NCBI GenBank assembly: GCA_027532905.1
Contig: JAPZUA010000006.1
Coordinates: 1-64,000, forward strand
Reading direction: 5' to 3'
DNA from: Magnetospirillum sp.
GTDB taxonomy: Bacteria > Pseudomonadota > Alphaproteobacteria > CACIAM-22H2
DNA: 64,000 nt
The notes below the pieces were generated by a model. That model made no database searches. It was not told the DNA's origin and worked only from the letters and a program-made list of their open reading frames with translations. Positions 56,893 to 64,000 of this stretch are shown here, piece by piece. A program made the translations under genes and the position numbers. Within the stretch, counting starts at the first letter, position 1, and each line of letters begins with the position of its first letter.

Positions 56893-57909
56893 CTAAGGCA
56901 CCACCGGCCGCTGCGGCGGCAAGGGGAGGCCGCGTGCTGCCATTTGAGTGCGCAACCGGTCGGGATAGTCGGTGATGATGCCGTCGACGCCGAGTGCGAG
57001 CATCGCGTCCATGTCGGCGGGTGTGTTCACGGTCCACGGGATCACGGCGAGGCCGAGGGTTTTGGCTTCGGCCATCGCCTCGGCCGAGAGGTTGCGGAAA
57101 AACGGCGACCAGATTTTGCCGCCGGCCGCGGCCACTAAGCGCGGCGTGGAATTGCCGTGGTTGGCGGCATCGAGCCCAGTCCAGGGCGACACGCCGCGCC
57201 CTTTGCCGACCGTATCGCTGCCGCTGCCGTCCGCGCGTTCGAAGGTGAGATGGACGCGCGCGATCTCAGGCGCTGTGCGCGCGACATGCGCGAGCGTGCG
57301 CCAATCGAAGCTTTGGATCGTCGTGCGCGAGGCGAGCCCCAAGCGGCGAATTTCGTCGATCAGCGTCTGCGCGAAGGTCTCCGGCGGCAAAGTTTCGTCG
57401 GCGGCGAGCGGCGAGATTTTGGTTTCGATATTGAAGCGCATATCGGCAGCGTTCGCGCGGGCCGCCAGTGCTGCTACCTCGGCGAGTGTTGGCATGCGTG
57501 CGCCGGGCTTGGGCGATTGCGTGGCGAACTGCCGCGCATAGTCCGTACCCGGCTTAATGGCGCCCAAATCGAAGCGCTGCAAGGCGGCGAGCGGCAAGTC
57601 GCGCAAGCGCGGGGCGGGGGTTGCAAGCCAAGCGCCGTCGGCGTCTTTCGTGATGTCCGGATTGAGGCGGCGGTCATGCGCCACGACGACCGCCCCGTCG
57701 GCCGAAATGCCGACATCGAATTCGAGCGTGGAAACGCCGATGCCAAGGGCGGTTGCAAAAGCCGGCAGCGTGTTTTCGGGGGCGAGGCCGCGCGCGCCGC
57801 GATGGCCCTGCAGGTCGAAGGCGGCAGTGGGGCCTGCGATCAGTAAGGCGGCGGCGACCGCCATCAAAGCGATAGTCGAAACACGGCGACGGCAGGGCAA
57901 TGGCGGCAT
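56893..57909 (-). CDS. glpQ: Glycerophosphodiester phosphodiesterase (exported)
   Basis: A 338-aa GDPD enzyme that cleaves glycerophosphodiesters. The signal peptide ends GPTAAF at about residue 31. The catalytic start LQGHRGARGLAPENT (His and Arg), EFDVGISADGAVVVAHD (metal ligands) and the second half IPWTVNTPADMDAMLALGVDGIITDYPD are present, so it is full length. It lies divergent to the galU region; its promoter must be in the AT-rich spacer after 57910. Confidence 0.93.
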   Translation of the reverse strand: MPPLPCRRRVSTIALMAVAAALLIAGPTAAFDLQGHRGARGLAPENTLPAFATALGIGVSTLEFDVGISADGAVVVAHDRRLNPDITKDADGAWLATPAPRLRDLPLAALQRFDLGAIKPGTDYARQFATQSPKPGARMPTLAEVAALAARANAADMRFNIETKISPLAADETLPPETFAQTLIDEIRRLGLASRTTIQSFDWRTLAHVARTAPEIARVHLTFERADGSGSDTVGKGRGVSPWTGLDAANHGNSTPRLVAAAGGKIWSPFFRNLSAEAMAEAKTLGLAVIPWTVNTPADMDAMLALGVDGIITDYPDRLRTQMAARGLPLPPQRPVVP

Positions 57910-57988
57910 CGGTACATTCCGGGGGTCTGGGTTCGATCGGCGCCCACGGATTCTACACGGTCGCAGTGACGCTTTTTCTTCGGGGTAT

Positions 57989-58017
57989 TTGTTCTATATA
58001 TGTTAATAATCTTATAT
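57989..58017 (+). promoter_or_regulatory. Candidate promoter toward galU
   Basis: TTGTTC (57989-57994) and TTATAT (58012-58017) with a 17-nt spacer lie in an AT-rich island (about 57970-58035). The expected start near 58024 is 29 nt before a strong AAAGGAGG at 58053-58060. The same island offers -10-like sequences toward glpQ. The stretch 57910-58356 has no independent recognised gene. Confidence 0.5.
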
Positions 58018-58065
58018 AGCTTAAATTTCTGATTTCGGGTAGTCTCTCCGCGAAAGGAGGCTCTC

Positions 58066-58356
58066 ATGGTACCGGTCTTGCGCAACCTCGATTTTTTACT
58101 GCGAGTTTGGGGTGAAACAACGCTAAATCAGAGGCTTAGACTCGAAAACGTCGCGCCTATGTCGCGTCCACGTCGCGTGGGCGCTGCGCCGATGTCGCGT
58201 CCATGTCGCGCAGATGTCGCACGGCCGCGTTTTGGGTGCCGCAGGGTCAACTTGCGGGGCGGGCGTGGCTATGGCATTAGCGCCACGGGCATGAAGGCGT
58301 GGGCTTGCGCGTTCTCTGCCGCAACCCCTCTGGCACTGTTTCAGGAATCACGTTTC
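58066..58356 (+). other. In-frame 97-codon extension upstream of galU
   Basis: An ATG at 58066 has an excellent AAAGGAGG site 5 nt before it. The frame is open for 97 codons and continues into galU. The predicted peptide MVPVLRNLDFLLRVWGET... is basic and resembles no known GalU N-terminus. It contains two 11-residue units starting MSRP, translated from the 11-bp array. It could be an unusual extension, a leader read through to galU, or chance. Confidence 0.4.
58150..58226 (+). repeat. Seven-unit 11-bp tandem array (GTCGCG) before galU
   Basis: GTCGCG occurs at 58150, 58161, 58172, 58194 and 58205, with GTCGCA at 58216 and a degenerate GCTGCG at 58183. The spacing is exactly 11 bp throughout, with CC(A/T)-like bases between. 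One unit equals about one helical turn, which would place repeated sites on one face of DNA. Confidence 0.8.
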
Positions 58357-59226
58357 ATGATGCGCCGCGTTCGCAAAGCGATCTTTCCCGTGGGCGGTCT
58401 TGGCACGCGGTTTCTGCCCGCGACCAAGGCGATGCCCAAAGAGATGCTGCCCGTCGTCGACACGCCGCTGATCCAGTATGCGGTCGAAGAAGCGCGGGCC
58501 GCCGGCATTGAGGAATTCATCTTCGTCACCGGGCGCGGCAAGACCACGATCGAAGACCATTTCGACCATTCCTACGAACTCGAACATACGCTCGAAGCGC
58601 GCGGCAAAACCGCCGAACTCGAAGCGCTGCGCGCCTGGCTGCCGCCGGCCGGCGACGTTGCCTACACGCGCCAGCAAGTGCCGCTGGGTTTGGGCCATGC
58701 GGTGTGGTGTGCCCGCGATCTCGTCGGCGACGAGCCGTTTGCCGTTTTGCTCGCCGACGATTTGATCTTGGCCAAGACGCCTGCACTCAAGCAAATGTGC
58801 GATATCTATCCCGAAGTGCGCGGCAACATGGTTGCGGTGATGGACGTGCCGAAGGCGCATACGCAGCGCTACGGCATTCTGTCGCCCGGCCGCGACGACG
58901 GGCGGCTCGTGCAGGTGCGCGGCCTCGTCGAAAAGCCGAAGGCCGAAGAAGCGCCGTCCACGCTCGCCGTGATCGGCCGCTACATTCTCGAGCCCGCCGT
59001 GTTTGCCCATCTCGACAAGAAGTCCAAAGGGGCAGGCGGCGAAATCCAACTCACGGATTCGCTGGTGCCCATGATCGGCACGAGCCCGTTCCACGGCTAT
59101 CGCTTCGAAGGCCAGCGCTTCGATTGCGGCGACAAAATCGGCTTTTTCGAAGCCCAGATCGCGTTTGCGCTGGCGCGCGCCGATCTGGGGCCGGCGGCGC
59201 AAGCCGTCATCAAGCGCTACACTTAA
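58357..59226 (+). CDS. galU: UTP-glucose-1-phosphate uridylyltransferase
   Basis: GalU, 289 aa from this start, makes UDP-glucose for exopolysaccharide and envelope sugars. It has AIFPVGGLGTRFLPATKAMPKEML at its N-terminus (shown here as GGLGTRFLPATKAMP), QVPLGLGHAVWCA and VEKPKAEEAPS. The ATG at 58357 fits family length; AGGAA lies 10 nt upstream. A longer start at 58066 adds 97 residues. ugd follows 12 nt later. Confidence 0.95.
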   Translation: MMRRVRKAIFPVGGLGTRFLPATKAMPKEMLPVVDTPLIQYAVEEARAAGIEEFIFVTGRGKTTIEDHFDHSYELEHTLEARGKTAELEALRAWLPPAGDVAYTRQQVPLGLGHAVWCARDLVGDEPFAVLLADDLILAKTPALKQMCDIYPEVRGNMVAVMDVPKAHTQRYGILSPGRDDGRLVQVRGLVEKPKAEEAPSTLAVIGRYILEPAVFAHLDKKSKGAGGEIQLTDSLVPMIGTSPFHGYRFEGQRFDCGDKIGFFEAQIAFALARADLGPAAQAVIKRYT

Positions 59227-59238
59227 AGGGAATCGAAC

Positions 59239-60573
59239 ATGCGCATCGTCATGGTGGGAACGGGCTATGTCGGCCTGGTGACCGGAGCCTGCTTCTCGGA
59301 ATTCGGCGTCGACGTGGTTTGCGTCGACAAGGACGAAGGCAAGATCGCGCGCCTCAAGGCCGGCGGCATTCCGATCTTCGAGCCGGGCTTGGACAAGCTC
59401 GTCGAATCGAACGTGAAGGCCGGTCGCCTGTCCTTCACGACCGATCTCAAAGCCGCCGTCCCCGGAGCCGATGCTGTGTTCATCGCGGTCGGCACGCCGT
59501 CGCGCCGCGGCGACGGCCATGCCGATCTCTCTTACGTTTACGCCGCCGCCGAAGAGATCGGCCGCGCATTGACCGGCTATGCCGTGGTCGTGACAAAGTC
59601 GACAGTACCCGTGGGTACGGGTCGCGAAGTCGCCCGCCGCATCAAGGCCGTGCGGCCCGATGCGCAGTTCGACGTCGCCTCGAACCCGGAGTTCCTGCGC
59701 GAAGGGGCCGCGATCGGCGACTTCATGCGGCCCGACCGCGTGGTTATTGGGGCCGAAAGCGAGCGCGCGCGCGACGTGATGCGCCAGCTCTATCGCCCGC
59801 TTTATCTGATCGAAACGCCGATCGTGTTCACGGCCCTCGAGACGTCCGAGCTCATCAAATACGCCGCCAACACGTTCCTTGCGGCCAAGATCACGTTCAT
59901 CAACGAGATCGCCGATCTGTGCGAAAAAGTGGGTGCGGACGTGCACGACGTCGCCAAGGGCATCGGCCTCGACGGGCGCATCGGCAAGAAGTTCCTGCAT
60001 CCCGGTCCCGGCTACGGCGGCTCGTGTTTCCCCAAGGACACGCTGGCCTTGGTGAAGACGGCTCAGGATTACGGCTCGCCGCTGCGCATCATCGAAACGG
60101 TCGTCGACATCAACGACAAGCGCAAGAAGCGCATGGCCGAAAAGGTCGTCGCTGCCTGCGGCGGTTCGGTCAAAGGCAAGACGGTGGCCGTGCTCGGCCT
60201 CACCTTCAAGCCCAACACCGACGATATGCGCGACAGCCCGTCGCTCGACATTCTGCCCGCCTTGCAGGCCGCCGGTGCCCGCGTGGTCGCCTACGATCCT
60301 GAAGGCATGCATGAGGCCAAGCACATGCTGCCCGGCGTCGAGCTTGCGAAGGACGCCTATGCCGCGATGGAAGGGGCCGACTGCCTCGTCATCGTGACCG
60401 AGTGGAACCAGTTCCGCTCGCTGCAGCTCGATCGCGTCAAGAAGCTGCTGAAATCGCCGATCGTCGTCGATCTGCGCAATGTCTATTCGCCGGCCGACAT
60501 GAAGGCGGCGGGCTTCGTCTACCATTCGGTCGGGCGCCCCGCGGCGGCCGTCGGTTCCGGAGCCGAGGAATGA
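59239..60573 (+). CDS. ugd: UDP-glucose 6-dehydrogenase
   Basis: Ugd, 444 aa, oxidises UDP-glucose to UDP-glucuronate. The Rossmann motif [10 protein letters not shown] is at 7-16; the catalytic Cys is C263 in [10 protein letters not shown]; the central [11 protein letters not shown] and C-terminal [15 protein letters not shown] are typical. It uses the product of galU, so the two work in one pathway toward acidic polysaccharide. The TGA overlaps the next ATG. Confidence 0.97.
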   Translation: MRIVMVGTGYVGLVTGACFSEFGVDVVCVDKDEGKIARLKAGGIPIFEPGLDKLVESNVKAGRLSFTTDLKAAVPGADAVFIAVGTPSRRGDGHADLSYVYAAAEEIGRALTGYAVVVTKSTVPVGTGREVARRIKAVRPDAQFDVASNPEFLREGAAIGDFMRPDRVVIGAESERARDVMRQLYRPLYLIETPIVFTALETSELIKYAANTFLAAKITFINEIADLCEKVGADVHDVAKGIGLDGRIGKKFLHPGPGYGGSCFPKDTLALVKTAQDYGSPLRIIETVVDINDKRKKRMAEKVVAACGGSVKGKTVAVLGLTFKPNTDDMRDSPSLDILPALQAAGARVVAYDPEGMHEAKHMLPGVELAKDAYAAMEGADCLVIVTEWNQFRSLQLDRVKKLLKSPIVVDLRNVYSPADMKAAGFVYHSVGRPAAAVGSGAEE

Positions 60574-61970
60574 GTTTCCGCCACACCTTCGAAGCCACCA
60601 TCCTGCGCGAATACGACGTGCGCGGCATTGTCGGCAAAACGCTGCATGTGGCGGATGCCTACGCGCTTGGGCGCGGCTTTGGGTCGGCGATCGCAAGCAG
60701 CGGCGGCAGCCGTGTGGCGCTTGGGTGGGACGGGCGTCTGTCGTCGCCCGAAATGATGGCGCAAACGGCCAAGGGTTTGGCCGATAGCGGGCTCGAGGTG
60801 TTGCGCACCGGCCTTGGGCCCACGCCGCAGCTTTATTTCGCCGTGCGCGAAAACCATCTCGACGGCGGCGTGATGATCACGGGCTCGCACAATCCGGCCG
60901 ACTACAACGGCTTCAAGATGATGCGCGCCAAGGCCTCGTTCTGGGGCCCGGAGATCCAGGCCATGGGACGTGCCGTTGCGGCCGGCGACTTGGTTTCGGG
61001 CAAGGGAAGCGTTGGCGATCTTGCCGTGCAGGCGGCTTACGTGGACCGGCTGCTGCGCGATTTCCCGAAGGCGGGCAAGAAGCTCACGATCGTGTGGGAT
61101 GCCGGCAACGGCTCGATGGGCGAGGTTCTTGTTGCCGTCGCCAAGCGGCTGCCGGGTCGCCATATTTTGCTCAACGAAAACATCGACGGCACGTTTCCTG
61201 CCCACCATCCCGATCCGACGGTCGCCAAGAACCTCGTCCAGCTGCAGAACGCCGTGATGGCCGAGAAGGCCGATCTTGGCATTGCCTTCGACGGCGACGG
61301 CGACCGCATCGGCGTTGTGGACGGGCAGGGCCGCATTCTGTGGGGCGACCAGCTCGTCGCCGTGTTGGCGTCGGAGATCCTTTCTCGACTTCCGGGTTCG
61401 ACGATCATCGCGGACGTCAAGGCAAGCCAGGTCCTGTTCGACGAGATCGCGCGCATGGGCGGTGTGCCTTTGATGTGGAAGACCGGCCACTCGATCATCA
61501 AGACGAAGATGACGGAAACGGGCGCACCCTTGGCCGGCGAAATGTCGGGCCATATCTTTTTCGCCGACGGCTGGTACGGGTTCGACGATGCGATGTACGC
61601 GGCCCTGCGGCTGCTCGCGATCCTCGTCGGCGGGGAAGCCTCGCTCGCCGATTTCCGCGACCGCATGCCGAACGTCGTCAACACGCCGGAGTTGCGTTTT
61701 CCTTGCGCCGACACGCGAAAGCGCGGCGTGGTCGATGAGGTCAAAGCGCGGCTTGCCGCATCGGGCGCCAAGGTCAGCGATGTCGACGGCGTTCGCGTGA
61801 CCACGGCCGACGGCTGGTGGCTGTTGCGCGCCTCCAACACGCAGGACGTGCTGGTCGCCCGCTGCGAGGCCAAGGATGCGGCCGGTCTGGCGCGCCTCCA
61901 GGCGGCCCTCGAAGCGCAGCTTGCGGCCTCGGGCATCGCTTTGCCCGACGACGCGGCTTCCGGCCACTAG
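60570..61970 (+). CDS. Phosphomannomutase/phosphoglucomutase
   Basis: The 466-aa alpha-D-phosphohexomutase resembles AlgC/ManB types. The active-site phosphoserine is S106 in [12 protein letters not shown]; metal loop DGDGDR; sugar-binding GEMSGH and the C-terminal [10 protein letters not shown] phosphate loop. It supplies glucose-1-P to galU or mannose-1-P. The ATG at 60570 overlaps the ugd stop (ATGA), giving a galU-ugd-pgm operon. Confidence 0.92.
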   Translation: MSFRHTFEATILREYDVRGIVGKTLHVADAYALGRGFGSAIASSGGSRVALGWDGRLSSPEMMAQTAKGLADSGLEVLRTGLGPTPQLYFAVRENHLDGGVMITGSHNPADYNGFKMMRAKASFWGPEIQAMGRAVAAGDLVSGKGSVGDLAVQAAYVDRLLRDFPKAGKKLTIVWDAGNGSMGEVLVAVAKRLPGRHILLNENIDGTFPAHHPDPTVAKNLVQLQNAVMAEKADLGIAFDGDGDRIGVVDGQGRILWGDQLVAVLASEILSRLPGSTIIADVKASQVLFDEIARMGGVPLMWKTGHSIIKTKMTETGAPLAGEMSGHIFFADGWYGFDDAMYAALRLLAILVGGEASLADFRDRMPNVVNTPELRFPCADTRKRGVVDEVKARLAASGAKVSDVDGVRVTTADGWWLLRASNTQDVLVARCEAKDAAGLARLQAALEAQLAASGIALPDDAASGH

Positions 61971-61987
61971 ATCGGGTGCGGGTCGCG

Positions 61988-62410
61988 ATGCGTTACTTCT
62001 TCTACGGCACGCTGATCGACCCCGACATTCGCCGCCATGTGATGGGCGATCTTGCGCCCGCCGCGGTCGAGCCCGCCCGGCTTGAGGGCTGGCGACGGTT
62101 CGCGCTCAAAGGTGCCAGTTTTCCGATCGCGCGGCCCGATCGCACGGCGTCGATCGACGGCGTACTGGCCCGTGGCCTCGACAAAGCGGCCGGCCGCTTG
62201 CTCGACATCTACGAAGGTCCCGGCTACGGCCGAAGGATTGTTTCGGCGATCGACGCAAACGGCAAAGCCCGGGAAGCCGTTTTGTTCGTCGAGGACGGTT
62301 CGGTGGAATTCGTCGTCGCCCCGCAGCCCTGGGACTACGAAGCCTGGGTCCGGCGGCACAAAAAAAACTTCATGGCCGAGCTCAAGACCCAGCCCTGGGC
62401 GCCGCGTTAA
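61988..62410 (+). CDS. Gamma-glutamylcyclotransferase-like protein
   Basis: A 140-aa protein of the GGCT/AIG2-like fold: RYFFYGTLIDP at the start (YGTL substrate loop) and LDIYEGPGYGRRIV in the middle, then WDYEAWVRRHK. Members cyclise gamma-glutamyl amines; the real substrate is unknown. It follows the mutase by 17 nt. Its TAA overlaps the carboxypeptidase stop on the other strand. Confidence 0.85.
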   Translation: MRYFFYGTLIDPDIRRHVMGDLAPAAVEPARLEGWRRFALKGASFPIARPDRTASIDGVLARGLDKAAGRLLDIYEGPGYGRRIVSAIDANGKAREAVLFVEDGSVEFVVAPQPWDYEAWVRRHKKNFMAELKTQPWAPR

Positions 62411-63693
62411 CCGGCGTTGGCGACCGACGCACCGCTTTGGCGGCGCTCGGCGGACGGGCCCACGATCATGCAATCCATGTCTTTGGCGTCGAGCGCCCGG
62501 CAGGCAGCGCGCGCTTGGGCTTGCGTGAGGCCGGTGAGGCGGGCGCGATGGGCAGCGGCATTGCGCGCCGCCGAGGCAGGCCCGAGGATTTGGATCTCGG
62601 CCTTCGCCACATGCTGGGCGGCGATGCGGCTGGCGTCTTCGGCGGCCTTGCGCGCGGCGACGCGTTGGTTGAAGGCGCCGACCTGGATGGCCCATTCGCC
62701 TTGCGCCGGGGCGGCGTCGGTGCGCTGCTGGCTCGAGGCGGGCTTTTCGCTTTTGACGGCGGCGGGCTTGGCCGGCGCGGCGGCAGCGGGCTTCGGTTTG
62801 GCGGCGTTGGCCGTCTGGTTGCGGGCCGTCTGATTGCGCGCGGCCGCAGGGGCGGTCGGCGCTTGGGCGACCGCGATATTGGGCGCCCGGCGCTCGAAAC
62901 CGGCATCGAGCAGCTTGCCCATATACTGGTCGCGCTCGCTGGGGTTCGGGCCGCCGATCACGGCACCGACGATGCGCCGACCGTCGCGCATGGCCGAGGC
63001 GACGAGGTTGAAGCCCGACGCGCGGATGAAGCCGGTCTTGATGCCGTCGGCCCCTTCGTACCAGCGCATGAGCCGGTTGTGATTCGCGAACTGGCGGCCT
63101 TCGTAGCTGAATTCCGTGGTCGAGAAATAATGGTAGTGGTGCGGATACTGGCGGATCAACTCGCGCCCGAGGGTCGCCATGTCGCGCGCCGTGGTGATTT
63201 GCTGGTCGTGCGGCAGGCCCGAGGCGTTCATGAACACGGTGGCACTCATGCCAAGCTGGCGCGCACGGCGCGTCATCATCTCGGCAAAGCGGGGCTCGGT
63301 GCCGCCCAGACCTTCGGCGGCGACGACGGCCGCGTCGTTGGCCGAGCGCGTGACGAGGCCGAGGATCACGTCCCGCACGCGAACACGGTCGCCTTCTTCC
63401 AGCCCCAATTTGGTCGGAGACTGTCCGGCAGCAAAGGCGGTCACGTTCCAGCGTTGGTCCAGCGTGATCTTCTTTTGGTCAAGGGCCTCGAAGATCAAAA
63501 ACAGCGTCATCATCTTGGTCAGCGACGCGGGATGGCGACGTTCGTCGGCCCCCTGTTCGCTGAGCACACGGCCGGTCTCGAAATCGACGACGATCGAAGC
63601 GTAACGTGCCTGCGCCGGCATCGACAAAGCGGCCATGCCGACAACGGCCAAGGTCGCGAAAGCAAGCCGGAGAAAGCGATCGGAGATGCGCAT
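62407..63693 (-). CDS. D-alanyl-D-alanine carboxypeptidase with SPOR domain
   Basis: A 428-aa periplasmic penicillin-binding protein (DacA/PBP5 type). Signal peptide to about residue 29; active site S57-x-x-K60 (SLTK), S117-A-N119 and K219-T-G. The PBP5 C-terminal domain is replaced by an Ala/Pro-rich linker (290-345) and a SPOR domain (about 345-420) that binds denuded peptidoglycan at the septum. It trims pentapeptides and probably acts at division sites. Confidence 0.93.
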   Translation of the reverse strand: MRISDRFLRLAFATLAVVGMAALSMPAQARYASIVVDFETGRVLSEQGADERRHPASLTKMMTLFLIFEALDQKKITLDQRWNVTAFAAGQSPTKLGLEEGDRVRVRDVILGLVTRSANDAAVVAAEGLGGTEPRFAEMMTRRARQLGMSATVFMNASGLPHDQQITTARDMATLGRELIRQYPHHYHYFSTTEFSYEGRQFANHNRLMRWYEGADGIKTGFIRASGFNLVASAMRDGRRIVGAVIGGPNPSERDQYMGKLLDAGFERRAPNIAVAQAPTAPAAARNQTARNQTANAAKPKPAAAAPAKPAAVKSEKPASSQQRTDAAPAQGEWAIQVGAFNQRVAARKAAEDASRIAAQHVAKAEIQILGPASAARNAAAHRARLTGLTQAQARAACRALDAKDMDCMIVGPSAERRQSGASVANAG

Positions 63694-63834
63694 CGTCGAG
63701 GCAGCCTTTGCTGTGTCTTGTTGCAGAATATTTCAGCGACTCGACATTACCTGTGCCTCGCAATAGTGTCACCATATATTCGTGATTCCAGGCAATTGCG
63801 ACCGACTCTAGAAATGCCCACGAGGACGACAACG

Positions 63835-64000
63835 ATGCAGGCCAAAGCTTTGTTCGCACTCGCCGCCATCTTGGCGACGGCCGCCTGCAGCAATGTCGAG
63901 CAGGCGCGCACGCCGGTCGTGGGGCGTCTGTCGTGGTTTGCGCTGCTCGAAGGCCGCGACATTCGCGAAGCCTGCGTCGCCGGGGCGCCCGCGCGCTATC
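63835..64000 (+). CDS. Lipoprotein, N-terminal part (partial)
   Basis: Only 55 codons are in the window. The start MQAKALFALAAILATAACS has a lipobox TAAC, so Cys18 would be lipidated. A GAGGA site is about 10 nt before the ATG; an in-frame ATG at 63814 is an alternative. The later WFALLEGRDIREACVAGAPARY gives no family. It continues beyond the window. Confidence 0.7.
   Translation, partial: MQAKALFALAAILATAACSNVEQARTPVVGRLSWFALLEGRDIREACVAGAPARY

Noticed and set aside
58150-58226. The GTCGCG array as a CRISPR
   Set aside because: Units are 11 bp without spacers of CRISPR length, and no cas genes are nearby.

Overview
The window is high-GC DNA from an alphaproteobacterium, most likely of the Rhodospirillales (inferred). 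The evidence is the alphaproteobacterial order of the S10-spc-alpha ribosomal genes, a MipZ division ATPase, an ATP12-type F1 chaperone, a DUF1489 protein, and complete propionyl-CoA and leucine/isovalerate catabolism. Genes are packed tightly. Many start codons overlap the preceding stop codon (ATGA, GTGA, TTGA), and four of seven convergent pairs share their stop codons in 4 nt.

Layout. 1-14.6 kb: end of tuf, then 27 genes from rpsJ to rplQ (ribosomal proteins, secY, adk, rpoA), with a strong internal promoter before rpsM and an intrinsic terminator after rplQ. 14.7-17.2 kb: a small accessory stretch with a one-TM hypothetical protein, a DUF6973-like protein, a cupin that appears to have lost its metal site, and a cytochrome P460-like protein; two copies of a 40-bp module lie here. 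17.2-24.8 kb: DegP-like protease, RarA, an RluA-family pseudouridine synthase, a HAD phosphatase, an AsmA-like protein and ATP12. 24.8-30.1 kb: pccB, two small 2TM proteins, pccA, a HEPN-like protein, acylphosphatase and lipB. 30.2-35.0 kb: tRNA-Leu(GAG), malic enzyme, a Fur-box-like dyad before two unknown coupled genes, DUF3303 and an EamA transporter.

34.9-47.9 kb: a TetR regulator with a perfect 20-bp palindrome at its start, diverging from a long leucine/isovalerate operon (thioesterase, ivd, Rid protein, SDR, second acyl-CoA dehydrogenase, HCCA isomerase-like protein, mccB, hydratase, a K+ channel, mccA, HMG-CoA lyase). An orphan receiver, an Hpt protein and DUF1489 follow. 47.9-53.7 kb: a minus-strand operon with 4-nt overlaps throughout (pentapeptide-repeat protein, acyl-CoA synthetase, HCCA isomerase-like protein, TPR/GT41 glycosyltransferase). 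53.8-57.9 kb: mipZ, a VWA-like protein, a membrane J-domain protein, a secreted unknown and a glycerophosphodiesterase. 58-62 kb: sugar-nucleotide genes galU, ugd and phosphomannomutase, preceded by an AT-rich promoter region and an 11-bp-period tandem array. The window ends with a GGCT-like protein, a D,D-carboxypeptidase with a SPOR domain, and the start of a lipoprotein gene.

Most of the window is core metabolism. The least explained parts are the galU upstream region, the Fur-box gene pair, the pentapeptide-to-GT41 operon, the small genes embedded in the pcc and leucine operons, and the accessory stretch at 14.7-17.2 kb. No rRNA, insertion sequence, phage gene or CRISPR array was seen.
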